Shown piece by piece: positions 25,958 to 35,602 of a stretch of 64,000 bases of DNA. How positions within the stretch are numbered: the first letter of the stretch is position 1; every line of letters starts with the position of its first letter. Under the pieces are notes generated by a model. That model was given only the letters and a program-made list of their open reading frames with translations. It did no database searches and had not been told where the DNA came from. A program made the translations under genes and the position numbers. This DNA is from Sorangium cellulosum (lineage in GTDB: Bacteria; Myxococcota_A; Polyangia; Polyangiales; Polyangiaceae), in NCBI RefSeq assembly GCF_002950945.1, contig NZ_CP012673.1:3452501-3516500 (forward strand), in the 5' to 3' direction.

Positions 25958-28900
25958 TTACTCGGTGGAGTACGGGATGAGGCTCACCGTGTCGCGGTTG
26001 AGCTGGTGAATGCCGTAGTAGCTCGCGGCGAACAGGACCTCCTCCCCGCTGACCACGAACGCCTCCGGCCAGCCCCAGGTGGGGAAGAACGCCTGCGCCT
26101 TGGGCTGCTCGGGCTGCTCGAGGGAGATCGCCAGCACGCCGCCGGGGACCTCGAGCAGGGCGCGGCTGTCGGCGGTGTCGCGCAGCGCCGCCCACGACCC
26201 GACGCGCACCTCGGAGAGCACGTTGAACGCGCTGGGGGCCGCGGGATCCGGCTCCTCCGGCGCCGGAGTCGGCGCCTCCTCCGCGGGGACGGGCGCCAGC
26301 GTGATCATCTTCTGGTTCGCGTCCCAGCCGTACCACGTGTTCGCCGGCTGCCAGATGAGGCTGTGGGTCAGGACGGGCAGGCCGCGGTCGTCGACCGCGA
26401 TCGCGTTGACCTGGCGGTTCGGGAACTGCCGGTAATCCCTCAGGTACGCGAGCCCCTCGTGCAGCTCGAGCCGCGCGATCGCCGTCTCGATGAACTGATC
26501 GCCCCACACCTTGTCGCTCGCGAAGATCGTCGAGCCCTTCACCGAGAGGACGTGGCCGGGCACGTTGATCGACGGCGCCAGCGCGGGCTGCGCCGGATCG
26601 GTCAGATCGAGCGGCGTGAGGAAGTACTGCGTGTGCGGGCGCGGGTCGTCCGGGGCCCCGACCGAGCGCTTCACGTTGAAGTACAGCTGGCCATCCTCGT
26701 TGAGCACGTTCACCGCCTCGTCCGCCGGCGGCAGCGCGAGGGCCGGCGCGAGGGTCGGGTTGTCCGGGTCGGAGAGATCGACCACGTGGACGTCGAGCTG
26801 CGCCCAGCGGCGGCGAGGCACGTACTCGTAGCAGTACGTCTGGGTGACCCCCGGGACGTCCTCCCGGCCGATGTCGGCCGGCGTGCAGGTCGTGTCCGCG
26901 CCCGCGTGATCCGTGCACTCGGCGAACCCGCCGTTGCAGTACTCGTCGTCGCCGATGCGGCGGCAGGTCCGCTGGCCTGCCCAGTACGTGCAGCCTTCCT
27001 GGCCGAAGCAGGTTACGCCCGCGACGGCGTGGGTGCGGCACTCCCAGCCGACGCCGAGGTCCTGCGTGTGGCCGATGACGCGCAGGAAGGCGAGGGCGTT
27101 GTTCGCGACATGCACCGTCGGGAACGACGCCCCTCCGGCGTAGTAGGCCCCGGTCGGGGGCAGATCGCTCGTGTCGAGCGTGCCCGCCTTGCGCGGCGTC
27201 GTCGGGTCGGACAGGTCGTAGACCTCGACGTGGGTCACCTTGCCCACCCAGTTCTCGAAGGTGGAGGTCAGGGTCACGAGCAGGTCGCCGACCTGGTGGA
27301 TCTGCGCGTCGAGCGGCAGCTCGAAGCGCGCCACCGGCGCGGCGAGCTGGGTCGCGCCGGTGCTCGGGACGACCTCCGCCTCGAGCTTCAGGTTCGAGTC
27401 CCAGGTCCAGTAAAGCTCGGTCGGGCGCTTCAGGCGCACGCGGTAGTCGCCGAACGCGAAGACCTTCGTGTAGTCCGGGGCGAGCTCGAGGCGCCCGCGC
27501 TCCTCGGGGCTGTCGAGGTCGCTCTGGTCGTGGAGCGAGAGCTCCTGATCGGACACGTTGGCCGCGGCCTGCGGCGCCACGCGGAACGTGCGGCGCACGG
27601 GGGTGCCGTGATCCATCACGCCGCGGCGGGTCAAGGTGGTGTCCGAGTAGGTGAAGATCTGGACGCCGTAGAACGGCTTCCGGACGTTGTCCACTATCCG
27701 CCTCGTCGAGAACGGCAGCAGGACGAGCCCCTTCTCGACCTCGCCGGTCGGCGCCAGCGTGTCCACGGCGTCGTCGAGCACGGCGAACGCGCGGTGATCC
27801 CAGTCGGCCTCGGACCAGCTCCAGCCGTCGCTCTCGCCGCCGACCTCGGTGCGCGTCACGAGGGGATCCGGGTTGGTCAGGTCGGTGATGTCGTAGAGGC
27901 TGGCCGCGAGCTGGCGGCCGTTGTTCTCATCGTTCACGCCGATCCCGATGAGGCGGGTCGCGCCGAGGACCGGGCGGAAGAAGTTGTTCCACCCGGAGAC
28001 GACGAACTCGCTCTCCTCGACGATGTTCCCGCTCGGGTCGATCGAGAAGGCGTGGAAGGGGTCCTGGCGCAGGTAGGTGACCGCGAACGCCCTGTCGTCG
28101 AGGAAGACGGTCCCGAAGAGCGACTGTCCGGTGCCGAACTCCTCGCTGTCGATCGGCACGATGTCGTCCGGATCGGCGGCGTTCCAGGTCTCGAGGTGGC
28201 TCGAGGCCGAGCCGTTCCACCTCGGGCCGGAGAAGACGCGCAGCATGTCGTCGCGGAAGTCCATGTGGAACTGCGAGCGCACGTAGCCGGCGGCCGTGAC
28301 GGTATCGCGCAGCGTCATGGACCCGTCGCGCTCGGAGATGTCGATGACCGAGACCTGGCTGGCCTCCTCCGACCAGGTGAAGCCGTTGCGCGCCACGAGG
28401 AGCACGTCGGCCTCGGCGTGGATGGCGGTCACGGTGTCGCCGAGCTCGATCTCGGTGCGCTGGACGAGCCCGTCGCTCCCGACGTCGAAGCTCTTGACCA
28501 CGGTCTTGTTGACGTACTGCCAGGACCCGGGGGACACCTCGACCAGCTCCGACCCGTTGGCGGCGACGTAGAGGGCGTTCTCGGTCGTGCCGCGCGCGAG
28601 GCGGCTCGTCGTGATCGAGCCCGGGACGTAGAGCTGCGAGATGAGCTCGGGCGCGGCGGGATCGGCGATGTCGATCATCAGGACGGTGCCGCCGGTGCGC
28701 CGCTCCACGGTGAAGCCATCGGCCTTGACCTGGTATCCGCCCCAGTCGTTGAGGAGGACGACCGCGCGGTCACCGACCACGTACATCTCGACCGGCGTGC
28801 CGGCGACCTGCAGCTCGCCGACGAACTGCGGGTTCGTGAGGTCGTGGATGTCGATGACCTGGAGGCCGCGGTAGGAGTTGAGGTTGAGGAGGTGTCCGTC

Positions 28901-29287
28901 GCCGAGGACGCGGTAGATGTCGCCCTCCTCGAGCTCGCGCGCCTCTTCCTCCTCCTCCTCTTCTTCCTCCTCCTCTTCTTCCTCTTCCTCCTCCTCCTCG
29001 CCGAGGTAACCCTCGGTGAACGGCTCATCGGCCGACGTGAAGGTCGTCTGCCCCTCTGGCGTCGAGGGCTCGTCGGGCTTGTCCGGCTCGTCCGGTTTGT
29101 CTGGCGTGTCCGGCGTGTCCGGCTCGTCGGGCTTGTCCGGCGGTGGGGTGTCCTCGCCGGTCGGGGTCTGATCCACGCCGGGTGGATCCTTGTCGGCGCC
29201 GCACCCCTGTCCGAACAGCAAAAGGAGCGCGGCCATCACGCTGGCCTGCGCCGAGAGCACACCTCTGAAACGAGATCTCTTCGCCAC
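25958..29287 (-). CDS. Giant beta-propeller-domain lipoprotein with poly-Glu tract
   Basis: A 1109-residue protein with a lipoprotein signal (LFGQGC, Cys30). Then come an Asp/Pro-rich repeat linker (DKPDEPDTPDTPDKPDEP), a run of about 19 Glu, and a long domain of the secreted Beta_propel (PF09826) type: DGHLLNLNSYRGLQVIDIHD, TPVEMYVVGDRAVVLLND, and many repeated D-x-T/S-D-P-x-x-P blade motifs. A Cys-rich insert (CRTHAVAGVTCFGQEGCTYW) lies near 755. It is probably surface-anchored; the acidic linker may bind calcium. The GTG start has GAGGAGGG eight bases upstream; an earlier ATG (29338) lacks one. Confidence 0.8.
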   Translation of the reverse strand: MAKRSRFRGVLSAQASVMAALLLLFGQGCGADKDPPGVDQTPTGEDTPPPDKPDEPDTPDTPDKPDEPDKPDEPSTPEGQTTFTSADEPFTEGYLGEEEEEEEEEEEEEEEEEEEARELEEGDIYRVLGDGHLLNLNSYRGLQVIDIHDLTNPQFVGELQVAGTPVEMYVVGDRAVVLLNDWGGYQVKADGFTVERRTGGTVLMIDIADPAAPELISQLYVPGSITTSRLARGTTENALYVAANGSELVEVSPGSWQYVNKTVVKSFDVGSDGLVQRTEIELGDTVTAIHAEADVLLVARNGFTWSEEASQVSVIDISERDGSMTLRDTVTAAGYVRSQFHMDFRDDMLRVFSGPRWNGSASSHLETWNAADPDDIVPIDSEEFGTGQSLFGTVFLDDRAFAVTYLRQDPFHAFSIDPSGNIVEESEFVVSGWNNFFRPVLGATRLIGIGVNDENNGRQLAASLYDITDLTNPDPLVTRTEVGGESDGWSWSEADWDHRAFAVLDDAVDTLAPTGEVEKGLVLLPFSTRRIVDNVRKPFYGVQIFTYSDTTLTRRGVMDHGTPVRRTFRVAPQAAANVSDQELSLHDQSDLDSPEERGRLELAPDYTKVFAFGDYRVRLKRPTELYWTWDSNLKLEAEVVPSTGATQLAAPVARFELPLDAQIHQVGDLLVTLTSTFENWVGKVTHVEVYDLSDPTTPRKAGTLDTSDLPPTGAYYAGGASFPTVHVANNALAFLRVIGHTQDLGVGWECRTHAVAGVTCFGQEGCTYWAGQRTCRRIGDDEYCNGGFAECTDHAGADTTCTPADIGREDVPGVTQTYCYEYVPRRRWAQLDVHVVDLSDPDNPTLAPALALPPADEAVNVLNEDGQLYFNVKRSVGAPDDPRPHTQYFLTPLDLTDPAQPALAPSINVPGHVLSVKGSTIFASDKVWGDQFIETAIARLELHEGLAYLRDYRQFPNRQVNAIAVDDRGLPVLTHSLIWQPANTWYGWDANQKMITLAPVPAEEAPTPAPEEPDPAAPSAFNVLSEVRVGSWAALRDTADSRALLEVPGGVLAISLEQPEQPKAQAFFPTWGWPEAFVVSGEEVLFAASYYGIHQLNRDTVSLIPYSTE
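28942..28999. repeat. 58-base pure pyrimidine tract (poly-Glu coding)
   Basis: The plus strand is unbroken C/T for 58 bases, mostly CTC and CTT triplets, and encodes the poly-Glu run on the minus strand. Such homopurine/homopyrimidine tracts slip during replication and can form triplex DNA, so length variation between strains would be expected. Confidence 0.85.
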
Positions 29288-29992
29288 CGCACCCTCCTCA
29301 CGCCACCTCTCCCGAGGTGTGGAACCTGCGCACATCAAGGCATGCCGCCCGTGGTCAGCCGCGGTCTGCGCGTCGCGATCGCGGGATCGGCGACGTGCTG
29401 GATCCCCTGGTCGGGGGCGGAAGACCCGCTCGGACGAGGCGCAGCCCGCGATCGCGCTGCGCCTCGCCGGTCTCGCGTCTCCGTGGACCGTGGAGTTGCA
29501 CTGCGCGGATTATCCAATGGCTGGACGGCTTACTCAATGCGGAATGAGGTGACGGAACGGAGAGGCGGCGGTTCTGGGGAGGACGGCGGCGCGGCGTACG
29601 GCGCGGTGGTTGAGCGGAGGAGACCGCGGTCTGCGCACATGGCCGGCCACCCGACCACACCCCTCCGGCACGGCTCTTGTCGAGCGTGGACGCGGCGGGA
29701 TGACGCGCTTCGTGCGATCGTCGCCGTCGTGATTGAACCAACGCTGACCCCACCTGCTCAGTCCTGCGGTGAGCAGGCGGGAGATGCCGAGATATCACGC
29801 GCTGAACAGCGAGAGGTGCCCCCTTTTCCCCCGTAGGTCCGGCGTCGTCGTGCTCGTCACCGGCGGGCCGCGCGCGGGTTGCGCTCCGTGTCCCCCTGCG
29901 CGTATCGTCCGCTCGACCTCGCGCAGGCGGGTCACTTGGGCAACACTCTCCATCAGGCACGCCGGAGCCAGCCTCCCGAGACCGGAGCGAGC
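29288..29992. other. Divergent 705-base gene-free region
   Basis: It separates the propeller lipoprotein (minus) from the GH43 gene (plus). No frame has protein-like composition. It holds an 11-bp perfect hairpin at 29435-29466, an AT-richer patch at 29505-29550 that may hold a promoter, and the ribosome-binding site of the GH43 gene. Confidence 0.5.
29435..29466. promoter_or_regulatory. Perfect 11-bp inverted repeat in divergent region
   Basis: CGAGGCGCAGC (29435-29445) is the reverse complement of 29456-29466, with a ten-base spacer that is itself nearly palindromic (GCGATCGC). It could be an operator or an RNA hairpin. Confidence 0.5.
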
Positions 29993-31582
29993 ATGATCGA
30001 CAACCCGATACTCCGGGGCTTTCACCCGGATCCCTCCATCGTCCGGGTGGGGGACGACTATTACATCGCGACGTCCACCTTCGAATGGTTCCCGGGCGTG
30101 CGGCTGCACCACAGCCGTGACCTCCGGCACTGGCGGCCCATCGGGTACGCCCTGGACCGCCGCTCCCAGCTCGACCTGGTCGGCAATCCCCGGTCCGGCG
30201 GCGTCTGGGCGCCTTGCCTCACCCACGCGGGCGGGGTGTTCTATCTCGTCTACACCGACGTCAAGTGCTGGGGCCGCGGCTTCGTGGACGCGCACAACTA
30301 CCTGGTCACCGCGAACCGCATCGAGGGGCCGTGGTCCGAGCCCGCCGCGCTGAACCGGGGCGGGTTCGATCCCTCGCTCTTCCACGATATCGACGGCCGG
30401 GCGTGGCTCGTCAACATGCTGTGGGATCACCGCCCTGGCAACAATCAGTTTCCTGGCATCGTGCTGCAGGAGGTCGATCTGCAGCAGCGCCGGCTCATCG
30501 GAGAGCGCCGCTGGATCTTCTCCGGCAGCGGCCGCTCGTGCACCGAGGGGCCGCACCTCTACCGGCGCGGGGACTACTACTACCTCCTCGTGGCCGAGGG
30601 CGGCACCGCGTACGAGCACGCCGCCACGGTGGCGCGCGCTCGCCGCATCGAGGGGCCTTATGAGGTCGATCCTGGCGCGCCGCTCTTGACGTCTGTTCAC
30701 GATCCCGGCCTCGAGCTCCAGAAGGCCGGGCACGGCTGCCTGGTCGAGACCACGACGGGCGAGTGGTACCTGGCGCACCTGTGCGGCAGGCCGCTCCCGG
30801 GCGAGCGTCGGTGCATCCTCGGCCGCGAGACGGCGCTGCAGCGGGTGCGCTGGACCGACGGCGGTTGGCTCGCGCTCGACGGCGCGCCGCGCCCCCCCGC
30901 GCCGGCCGCGCGTGTGCCAGCGCCCCGCCTGCCGGCGCATCCTTTCGAGGCGCCCCCGCCGCGCGACGACTTCGATCGGGACGCGCTGGGGGTCGACTAC
31001 CAGGTGCTGCGCGACGTGCCTGACGAGCGCTGGCTCTCGCTGCGCGAGCGCCCTGGCTTCCTGCGCCTGCGCGGCCGCGAGTCGCCGCAGTCGCTGCACC
31101 GGCAGAGCGTCGTTGGCCGCCGCCTGCAATCCATCCACTGCCGTGTGGAGACGTGCCTCGAGTTCGAGCCGGCCTCGTACCAGCAGATGGCGGGGCTCAT
31201 GTGCATGTACGACGACGAGAACTTCTTCTATGCGCTGCTCAGCCACGACGAGCGCGCCGGCCGTTCGCTCGCGCTCCTCGGCAGCGAGCACGGCAAGCTG
31301 ACGTGGCTGACGGACCGCCCGCTCCCCGTCGCGTCCCCCCGTCTCCACCTTCGCTTCGAGCTCGCCGGCAAGGATCTCCGGTTCTCGTACTCGACGGACG
31401 GCGAGCGATTCCACGATCTCGGCCCGGTGCTCGACGCGTCGCTCCTGTCCGACGAGCGCACGTCCCTGGGCATCGGCTTCACCGGCGCCTTCGCCGCCCT
31501 CTGCGCCCACGACCTCACCGGCGCTTTTGCCCCCGCCGACTTCGACTATCTGGACTACGCCGAGCTCCCGCCGAAGCGCTGA
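29993..31582 (+). CDS. GH43 glycoside hydrolase (beta-xylosidase/arabinofuranosidase-like)
   Basis: A 529-residue protein. The N-terminal five-bladed GH43 domain (about 1-310) shows the catalytic base Asp13 in GFHPDPSI, the pKa-tuning Asp126 in GGFDPSLF, and the acid Glu185 in CTEGPHLY. The C-terminal half (about 325-520) is the beta-sandwich common in bacterial GH43 xylosidases (QSLHRQSVVGRR, AGLMCMYDDENFFY). It cleaves xylo- or arabino-oligosaccharides. There is no signal peptide, so it likely acts inside the cell on imported sugars. It has GGAG at its start and is not in an operon with a transporter. Confidence 0.88.
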   Translation: MIDNPILRGFHPDPSIVRVGDDYYIATSTFEWFPGVRLHHSRDLRHWRPIGYALDRRSQLDLVGNPRSGGVWAPCLTHAGGVFYLVYTDVKCWGRGFVDAHNYLVTANRIEGPWSEPAALNRGGFDPSLFHDIDGRAWLVNMLWDHRPGNNQFPGIVLQEVDLQQRRLIGERRWIFSGSGRSCTEGPHLYRRGDYYYLLVAEGGTAYEHAATVARARRIEGPYEVDPGAPLLTSVHDPGLELQKAGHGCLVETTTGEWYLAHLCGRPLPGERRCILGRETALQRVRWTDGGWLALDGAPRPPAPAARVPAPRLPAHPFEAPPPRDDFDRDALGVDYQVLRDVPDERWLSLRERPGFLRLRGRESPQSLHRQSVVGRRLQSIHCRVETCLEFEPASYQQMAGLMCMYDDENFFYALLSHDERAGRSLALLGSEHGKLTWLTDRPLPVASPRLHLRFELAGKDLRFSYSTDGERFHDLGPVLDASLLSDERTSLGIGFTGAFAALCAHDLTGAFAPADFDYLDYAELPPKR

Positions 31583-31677
31583 GTTCTCTCCCCATCTCCT
31601 CATCGACGCAAGCGCCGGCGAGCGCGGCCCCACCCCCCGGCGCGCCCCCCCCCGGGTACCGCCTCCTAGAGCGACAA

Positions 31678-31692
31678 ACGGGTTGAACCCGT
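31678..31692. terminator. 15-base palindrome after the GH43 gene
   Basis: ACGGGTT-G-AACCCGT forms a 7-bp stem about 95 bases after the GH43 stop. There is no U-run directly after it, so it is only a candidate 3' hairpin. Confidence 0.4.
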
Positions 31693-31711
31693 CTGAAACG
31701 AGCAGATTTTC

Positions 31712-31792
31712 GAACCGCCAAGGCGCCAAGGACGCCAAGAAGGAGAAGAAAATATCTTGGCGCCCTTGGCGCCCTTGGCGCCTTGGCGGTTC
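31712..31792. terminator. Long hairpin built of 9-bp iterons between convergent genes
   Basis: The left arm (31712-31740) is GAACCGCCAAGGCGCC followed by a further repeat. The right arm (31755-31792) is its complement with one extra 9-bp unit, reading CTTGGCGCC three times before TTGGCGGTTC. The loop is 14 A-rich bases. It sits between the converging GH43 and oxidoreductase genes, where it can act as a two-way terminator. Similar CTTGGCG iteron hairpins are, to my knowledge, dispersed in several bacterial phyla. Confidence 0.75.
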
Positions 31793-31821
31793 ATCTCTCG
31801 TTCCTCAACGTGATCGGTGTT

Positions 31822-34002
31822 CTAGAACTCCACGCCCACGTTCTCCACCCGCGCCTGCTCGATCGCGAACGTCGCCCGCGTCGTCGCCTCGATGCTCGCC
31901 CACGGGATCGGGCTCGGCCCCTCGCCGTTGCACGCCCGCACGAACGCCTCGAGCTGCGCCGCGTGCCCCTTGTCCGCCTTCAGCGCGCGCGTCGTCCTCG
32001 TCTTGCCGCGCTCGGTCACCGAGAGCGCTCGCCAGTCGGAGATCTGCGCGACCTTGCCCTCGCAGAACACCTCGTAGCTCTCCTTCGGGACGCTCGGATC
32101 GCCCATGGCCGTGTAGATCAACGTCCCCACGCTGCCGTCCGCGAAGCTCAGCGTCGCGATGACGTTGTCGTCGCGGCGGTACGCGCCCTCCGCGCCGAGC
32201 CCGTGCGCGCTCGCCCGGACCGGCGCGGCGCCCGCCCAGTAGGACATCAGGTCGACGAAGTGGCAGCCTTCGCCGACGATGCGCCCGCCGCTCTCGGCCG
32301 CGTCCGCGATCCAGCTCGTCCCGGGGATGCGGCCCGCGTTGATCCGCGCGACCATGACGAGCCCCGCCCGCCGCCCCGCGAACGCCTCCCGCACCGCGAC
32401 CGCGAACGGCGCGAACCGCCGGTTGAACCCGAGCTGCAGGCGGCCCTTCGCGCCGGCCACCGCCTCCGCGAGCGCCGCGAGCTGCGCCTCGTCGATGGCC
32501 GCCGGCTTCTCGAGGAACACGTCCCGGCCCGCGGCGAGCGCCTTCGCCGCCTGCGCCGCGTGGCCCGCGTGCCGCGTCGCGATCACCACCGCGTCGACCT
32601 CGGGCAGCGCGAGCGCGGCGTCGAGATCGCTCAGCACGTGCGCCGCGCCAAACCGGTCCGCCGCGTGCCGCGCCGAGAGCCCGCGGCCGGACACCGTCGC
32701 CACGAGCTTCGCGCCGGAGACCTTCCCGAGCGCCGGCAACAGCACGCTCGTGGCGAACGCCCCGGTGCCCACCATCGCCACCCCGAGCGACGACCGATCG
32801 CGCCGGACGTGCGGCGCGGGCGCGCCGGCAGCCGCGCCGGCGCCGTTCGTCGCGCCCTCCGTGCGCTCGGCGCGCTCGGCCGGGTACGTCAAGAGCACGC
32901 CGAGGTGCGGCTCCGGCCGCTCGCCGGTCACCACCGCGTAGGCGTCGAGCGCGTCCTCGAAGGCGAAGCGGTGCGTCACCAGGCTCTTCACGTCGAGCCG
33001 CTTCGTCTCGATCGCGCGCAGCACCGCCTCGAAGTTGCGCCGCTCGGTCCAGCGCACGTACCCGACCGGGTAGTCGCGGCCGCGCTCCTCGTACTCGGGA
33101 TCGTAGCGCCCGGGGCCGTAGCTGCGCGACACGACAAGCTCGAGCTCCTTGTCGAAGTACGTCTTGCGCGGCACCTCGAGCGGCATCAGCCCGACCATCA
33201 CGACGCGCGCGCGATCGCGCGCCATCTCGCCGGCGGTGACCAGCGGCTCGTTCGTCGGCGACGAGGCCGTGATCACCACCGCGTCCGCGCCCAGCCCGCG
33301 CGTGTGCGCGCGCACCACCTCGATCGGGTCCTCGCTCGTGGGCACCGCGCCGGCCACCGCCCCGCGCGCCTTCGCCCGCTCGACCTTGGCCGGGTCGATG
33401 TCGACGCCGATCACGTCGCAGCCGTGCGCCGCGAGCAGCTGCACCGCGATCTGCCCGAGCAGCCCGAGGCCGATCACCACGACGCTCGCCCCGAGCGTCG
33501 GCCGCGCGAGCCGCACGCCGTGCAGCGCGATCGCGCCCACCGTCACGAACGCGGCCTCCTCGTCCGTGACCGCGTCCGGCACCGGCACGACCAGGTTCAG
33601 CGGGACCGCGTTGATCTCCGCGTGGTTGGCGAAGCCCGCGCCCGCGCACGCGACGCGATCGCCGCGGGCGAAGCCCTGTGTGCCGGCGCCCACGGCCGCC
33701 ACGCGGCCCGCGAGCGAGTAGCCGAGCGGGATCGGGTTGTCGAGCTTGGTCCGGACCGCATCGAAGGCCGCGAGCACGCCCTCGCGCTTCGCCTTGTCGA
33801 TCACCTTGGCGACCAGATCCGGCCGGTCCTTGGCCTTCGCGAGCAGGTTCTTGCGGGCCATGTCGACGATGGCGCGCTCCGTGCCGGCCGAGATCAACGA
33901 GACCGTCGTGTCCACCAGGACGCCGCCCGCGGGCGCCCGCGGCGCCGCCGTGTCCACGAGCGCGAGCTTCCCGGTCCGATAACTCTGAGATACCTGACGC
34001 AT
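31822..34002 (-). CDS. Two-domain oxidoreductase: zinc-type dehydrogenase plus Gfo/Idh/MocA
   Basis: A 726-residue fusion. The N-terminal half (about 1-375) is a medium-chain zinc-dehydrogenase fold: GYSLAGRVAAVGAG, then the nucleotide loop VVVIGLGLLGQIAVQLL. The C-terminal half (about 405-726) is a Gfo/Idh/MocA oxidoreductase: VAMVGTGAFATSVLLPAL and the catalytic EKPAAID signature. A Pro/Ala linker joins them. Such fusions lie beside heparinase-like and glycosyltransferase genes in exopolysaccharide clusters, as here, and probably oxidise or epimerise a nucleotide sugar. It is first to end of the minus-strand block; only 19 bases separate it from the heparinase-like gene. Confidence 0.88.
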   Translation of the reverse strand: MRQVSQSYRTGKLALVDTAAPRAPAGGVLVDTTVSLISAGTERAIVDMARKNLLAKAKDRPDLVAKVIDKAKREGVLAAFDAVRTKLDNPIPLGYSLAGRVAAVGAGTQGFARGDRVACAGAGFANHAEINAVPLNLVVPVPDAVTDEEAAFVTVGAIALHGVRLARPTLGASVVVIGLGLLGQIAVQLLAAHGCDVIGVDIDPAKVERAKARGAVAGAVPTSEDPIEVVRAHTRGLGADAVVITASSPTNEPLVTAGEMARDRARVVMVGLMPLEVPRKTYFDKELELVVSRSYGPGRYDPEYEERGRDYPVGYVRWTERRNFEAVLRAIETKRLDVKSLVTHRFAFEDALDAYAVVTGERPEPHLGVLLTYPAERAERTEGATNGAGAAAGAPAPHVRRDRSSLGVAMVGTGAFATSVLLPALGKVSGAKLVATVSGRGLSARHAADRFGAAHVLSDLDAALALPEVDAVVIATRHAGHAAQAAKALAAGRDVFLEKPAAIDEAQLAALAEAVAGAKGRLQLGFNRRFAPFAVAVREAFAGRRAGLVMVARINAGRIPGTSWIADAAESGGRIVGEGCHFVDLMSYWAGAAPVRASAHGLGAEGAYRRDDNVIATLSFADGSVGTLIYTAMGDPSVPKESYEVFCEGKVAQISDWRALSVTERGKTRTTRALKADKGHAAQLEAFVRACNGEGPSPIPWASIEATTRATFAIEQARVENVGVEF

Positions 34003-34021
34003 GCCGATTCTCCTCGAGCCT

Positions 34022-35584
34022 CTACCACTCCAAAACCCAGCGGAGCACGCCGCCCGGGGGGATCTCCCGCGCGTGCACGACCGCCGGCAGCGCGTCGCCG
34101 TGCCGCGGGTACCACCGGTCGGGGCGCGGCGGCGCCGGGTCGCCGTCCGCGGTCACGCGCAGGCGCGCCGCGGCCCCGGCGTCGAGCCGCAGGCGCGAGA
34201 CCGCGCGGCGGAACGGGCCGGTCACCGTGTCCGTGATCTCGAGCCGACCCCGCTGGAGATCGAGCCGCCGCCGGTGCTCCGGGCCGCCGGGCAGCCAGGC
34301 GTAGCCGTCGTGCGACGCCTCGGCGCGGGCGCTCCCGCCGTCTGCGCCGAGCTCGAGGAGCCGCGCCCGGGCGCGGCGCCCGACGCGGAACCCGCCCCAC
34401 ACCTCGCACGAGTCCGTGTCGTCGATCTCCACGGTGCTGTGCACGCGTGTCGCGCGCGTCGCGGCGCGGCCCGCGCCGTCGCCGTAGCTCTCGATGCCGT
34501 AGTCGACCACCGCGCGCGCGCCGTCCACCCAGAGCTCGAAGCCGAGCGCGTCCGCGTGCACGTGGCCGGGCTGGTAAGCCGCCCCGTCCGGCCCCGCGTC
34601 GAACGCGAGCCAGGCGCCAGGCGCCGCGAGCAGCGCCCAGCCCGTCGGATCGAGCAGCGCCGCGCGCGCTTCACCCGTCGCGTCCGCCGCGCGCGCCTCG
34701 CCCGCCGCGCCGCGGTACACCGAGAGGCCGCACGTGTCGCCGAGCGAGAGCACGTCGTCGAGCGCGGGCGCGGCGTCGAGCGCGGCGTCGTTGAAGAGGG
34801 GGTAGGTGCCGTCCGGCGCGCGCACCGCCGCCGCCCACGCGAGCGCCGCCCGGGCCGTCTCCCGCCACAGATCCGGCGCGCCGCGCCCGGAGGCGTCGGC
34901 GAGCTCGATCGCCTCGAGCAGCCCCGTGAGCAGCCAGAGGTGGTAGCTGGCCGAGCCCTCGAAGTGCCCGCCGTCCGCGAGGAACTGCTCCGGCAGCTGC
35001 CACGCGAGCAGCGCGCAGCCGGCTCGCCACCACACGTCCGCCTCGATCCCCTCCGCCGCGGCGCCGCCGCACGCGAGCGCGAGGCCGTTCTCGAGGACGT
35101 GGTTGCCGAGCAGGTGGAGCTCCGGCTGCACGAGCACCGCGCGGCAGGCCCGCGCGAGCTCGACGTCGCGGCCGGCCCCGCGCGCGCCGAGCCGCGCCGC
35201 CACGGCGAGCTGCCGCGCGCGCACGGACGCGGGGTAGGGGTCGAACGCGAAGCCCGGCGCGCTCGGCAGGGCGCCCGGCGGGGGAGGGTCGTCGCCGAGC
35301 AGCTCGAACCCGTACGTCGCCTCGTAGTCCCGCAGCTTGGCGCCCTGCGGCAGCCGCGCGAGCCGCGCGGCGGCCCGGGCGCGGTCGCGCGCGGCGAAGG
35401 CGTGCAGGAACGGATCGGCCGGCGGCCAGCCCGCGCGCAGCCGCGGCGCGCCCGCGCCCGGCGTGCGGCGGATCGCGCGCGCGAGCGTCAGGCTGACCGG
35501 GCGCGCGATCACCTGGAGCGGGTGGAGCGACCGCACGGTCCGCGCGAGGCGCGCGGCGCGGCTCGAGAAGCTCATCGCGCGCAT
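34022..35584 (-). CDS. Heparinase II/III-like protein
   Basis: A 520-residue protein with an (alpha/alpha) toroid N-terminal part (Trp/Leu-rich helices, FLADGGHFEGSASYHLWLLTGL at about 208-229) and a beta-sandwich C-terminal part with the family motif QPGHVHADALGFELWVDG at about 340-357. These enzymes are polysaccharide lyases; cluster members may trim or modify a uronic-acid-containing polymer during assembly. There is no signal peptide. The start with GGAGG ten bases upstream is at 35584; ATG at 35575 is an alternative. Confidence 0.82.
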   Translation of the reverse strand: MRAMSFSSRAARLARTVRSLHPLQVIARPVSLTLARAIRRTPGAGAPRLRAGWPPADPFLHAFAARDRARAAARLARLPQGAKLRDYEATYGFELLGDDPPPPGALPSAPGFAFDPYPASVRARQLAVAARLGARGAGRDVELARACRAVLVQPELHLLGNHVLENGLALACGGAAAEGIEADVWWRAGCALLAWQLPEQFLADGGHFEGSASYHLWLLTGLLEAIELADASGRGAPDLWRETARAALAWAAAVRAPDGTYPLFNDAALDAAPALDDVLSLGDTCGLSVYRGAAGEARAADATGEARAALLDPTGWALLAAPGAWLAFDAGPDGAAYQPGHVHADALGFELWVDGARAVVDYGIESYGDGAGRAATRATRVHSTVEIDDTDSCEVWGGFRVGRRARARLLELGADGGSARAEASHDGYAWLPGGPEHRRRLDLQRGRLEITDTVTGPFRRAVSRLRLDAGAAARLRVTADGDPAPPRPDRWYPRHGDALPAVVHAREIPPGGVLRWVLEW

Positions 35585-35602
35585 GCCGCCTCGGCCTCCA
35601 GC

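Noticed and set aside
25325..29836. A 1503-codon open frame on the plus strand
   Set aside because: It mirrors the propeller lipoprotein gene on the minus strand. The translation is low-complexity Arg/Val/Asp-rich, without signal, domain or ribosome-binding site.
31712..31792. Insertion-sequence terminal repeat
   Set aside because: No transposase gene and no target-site duplication; the arms are made of short iterons and sit between convergent genes, as terminators do.
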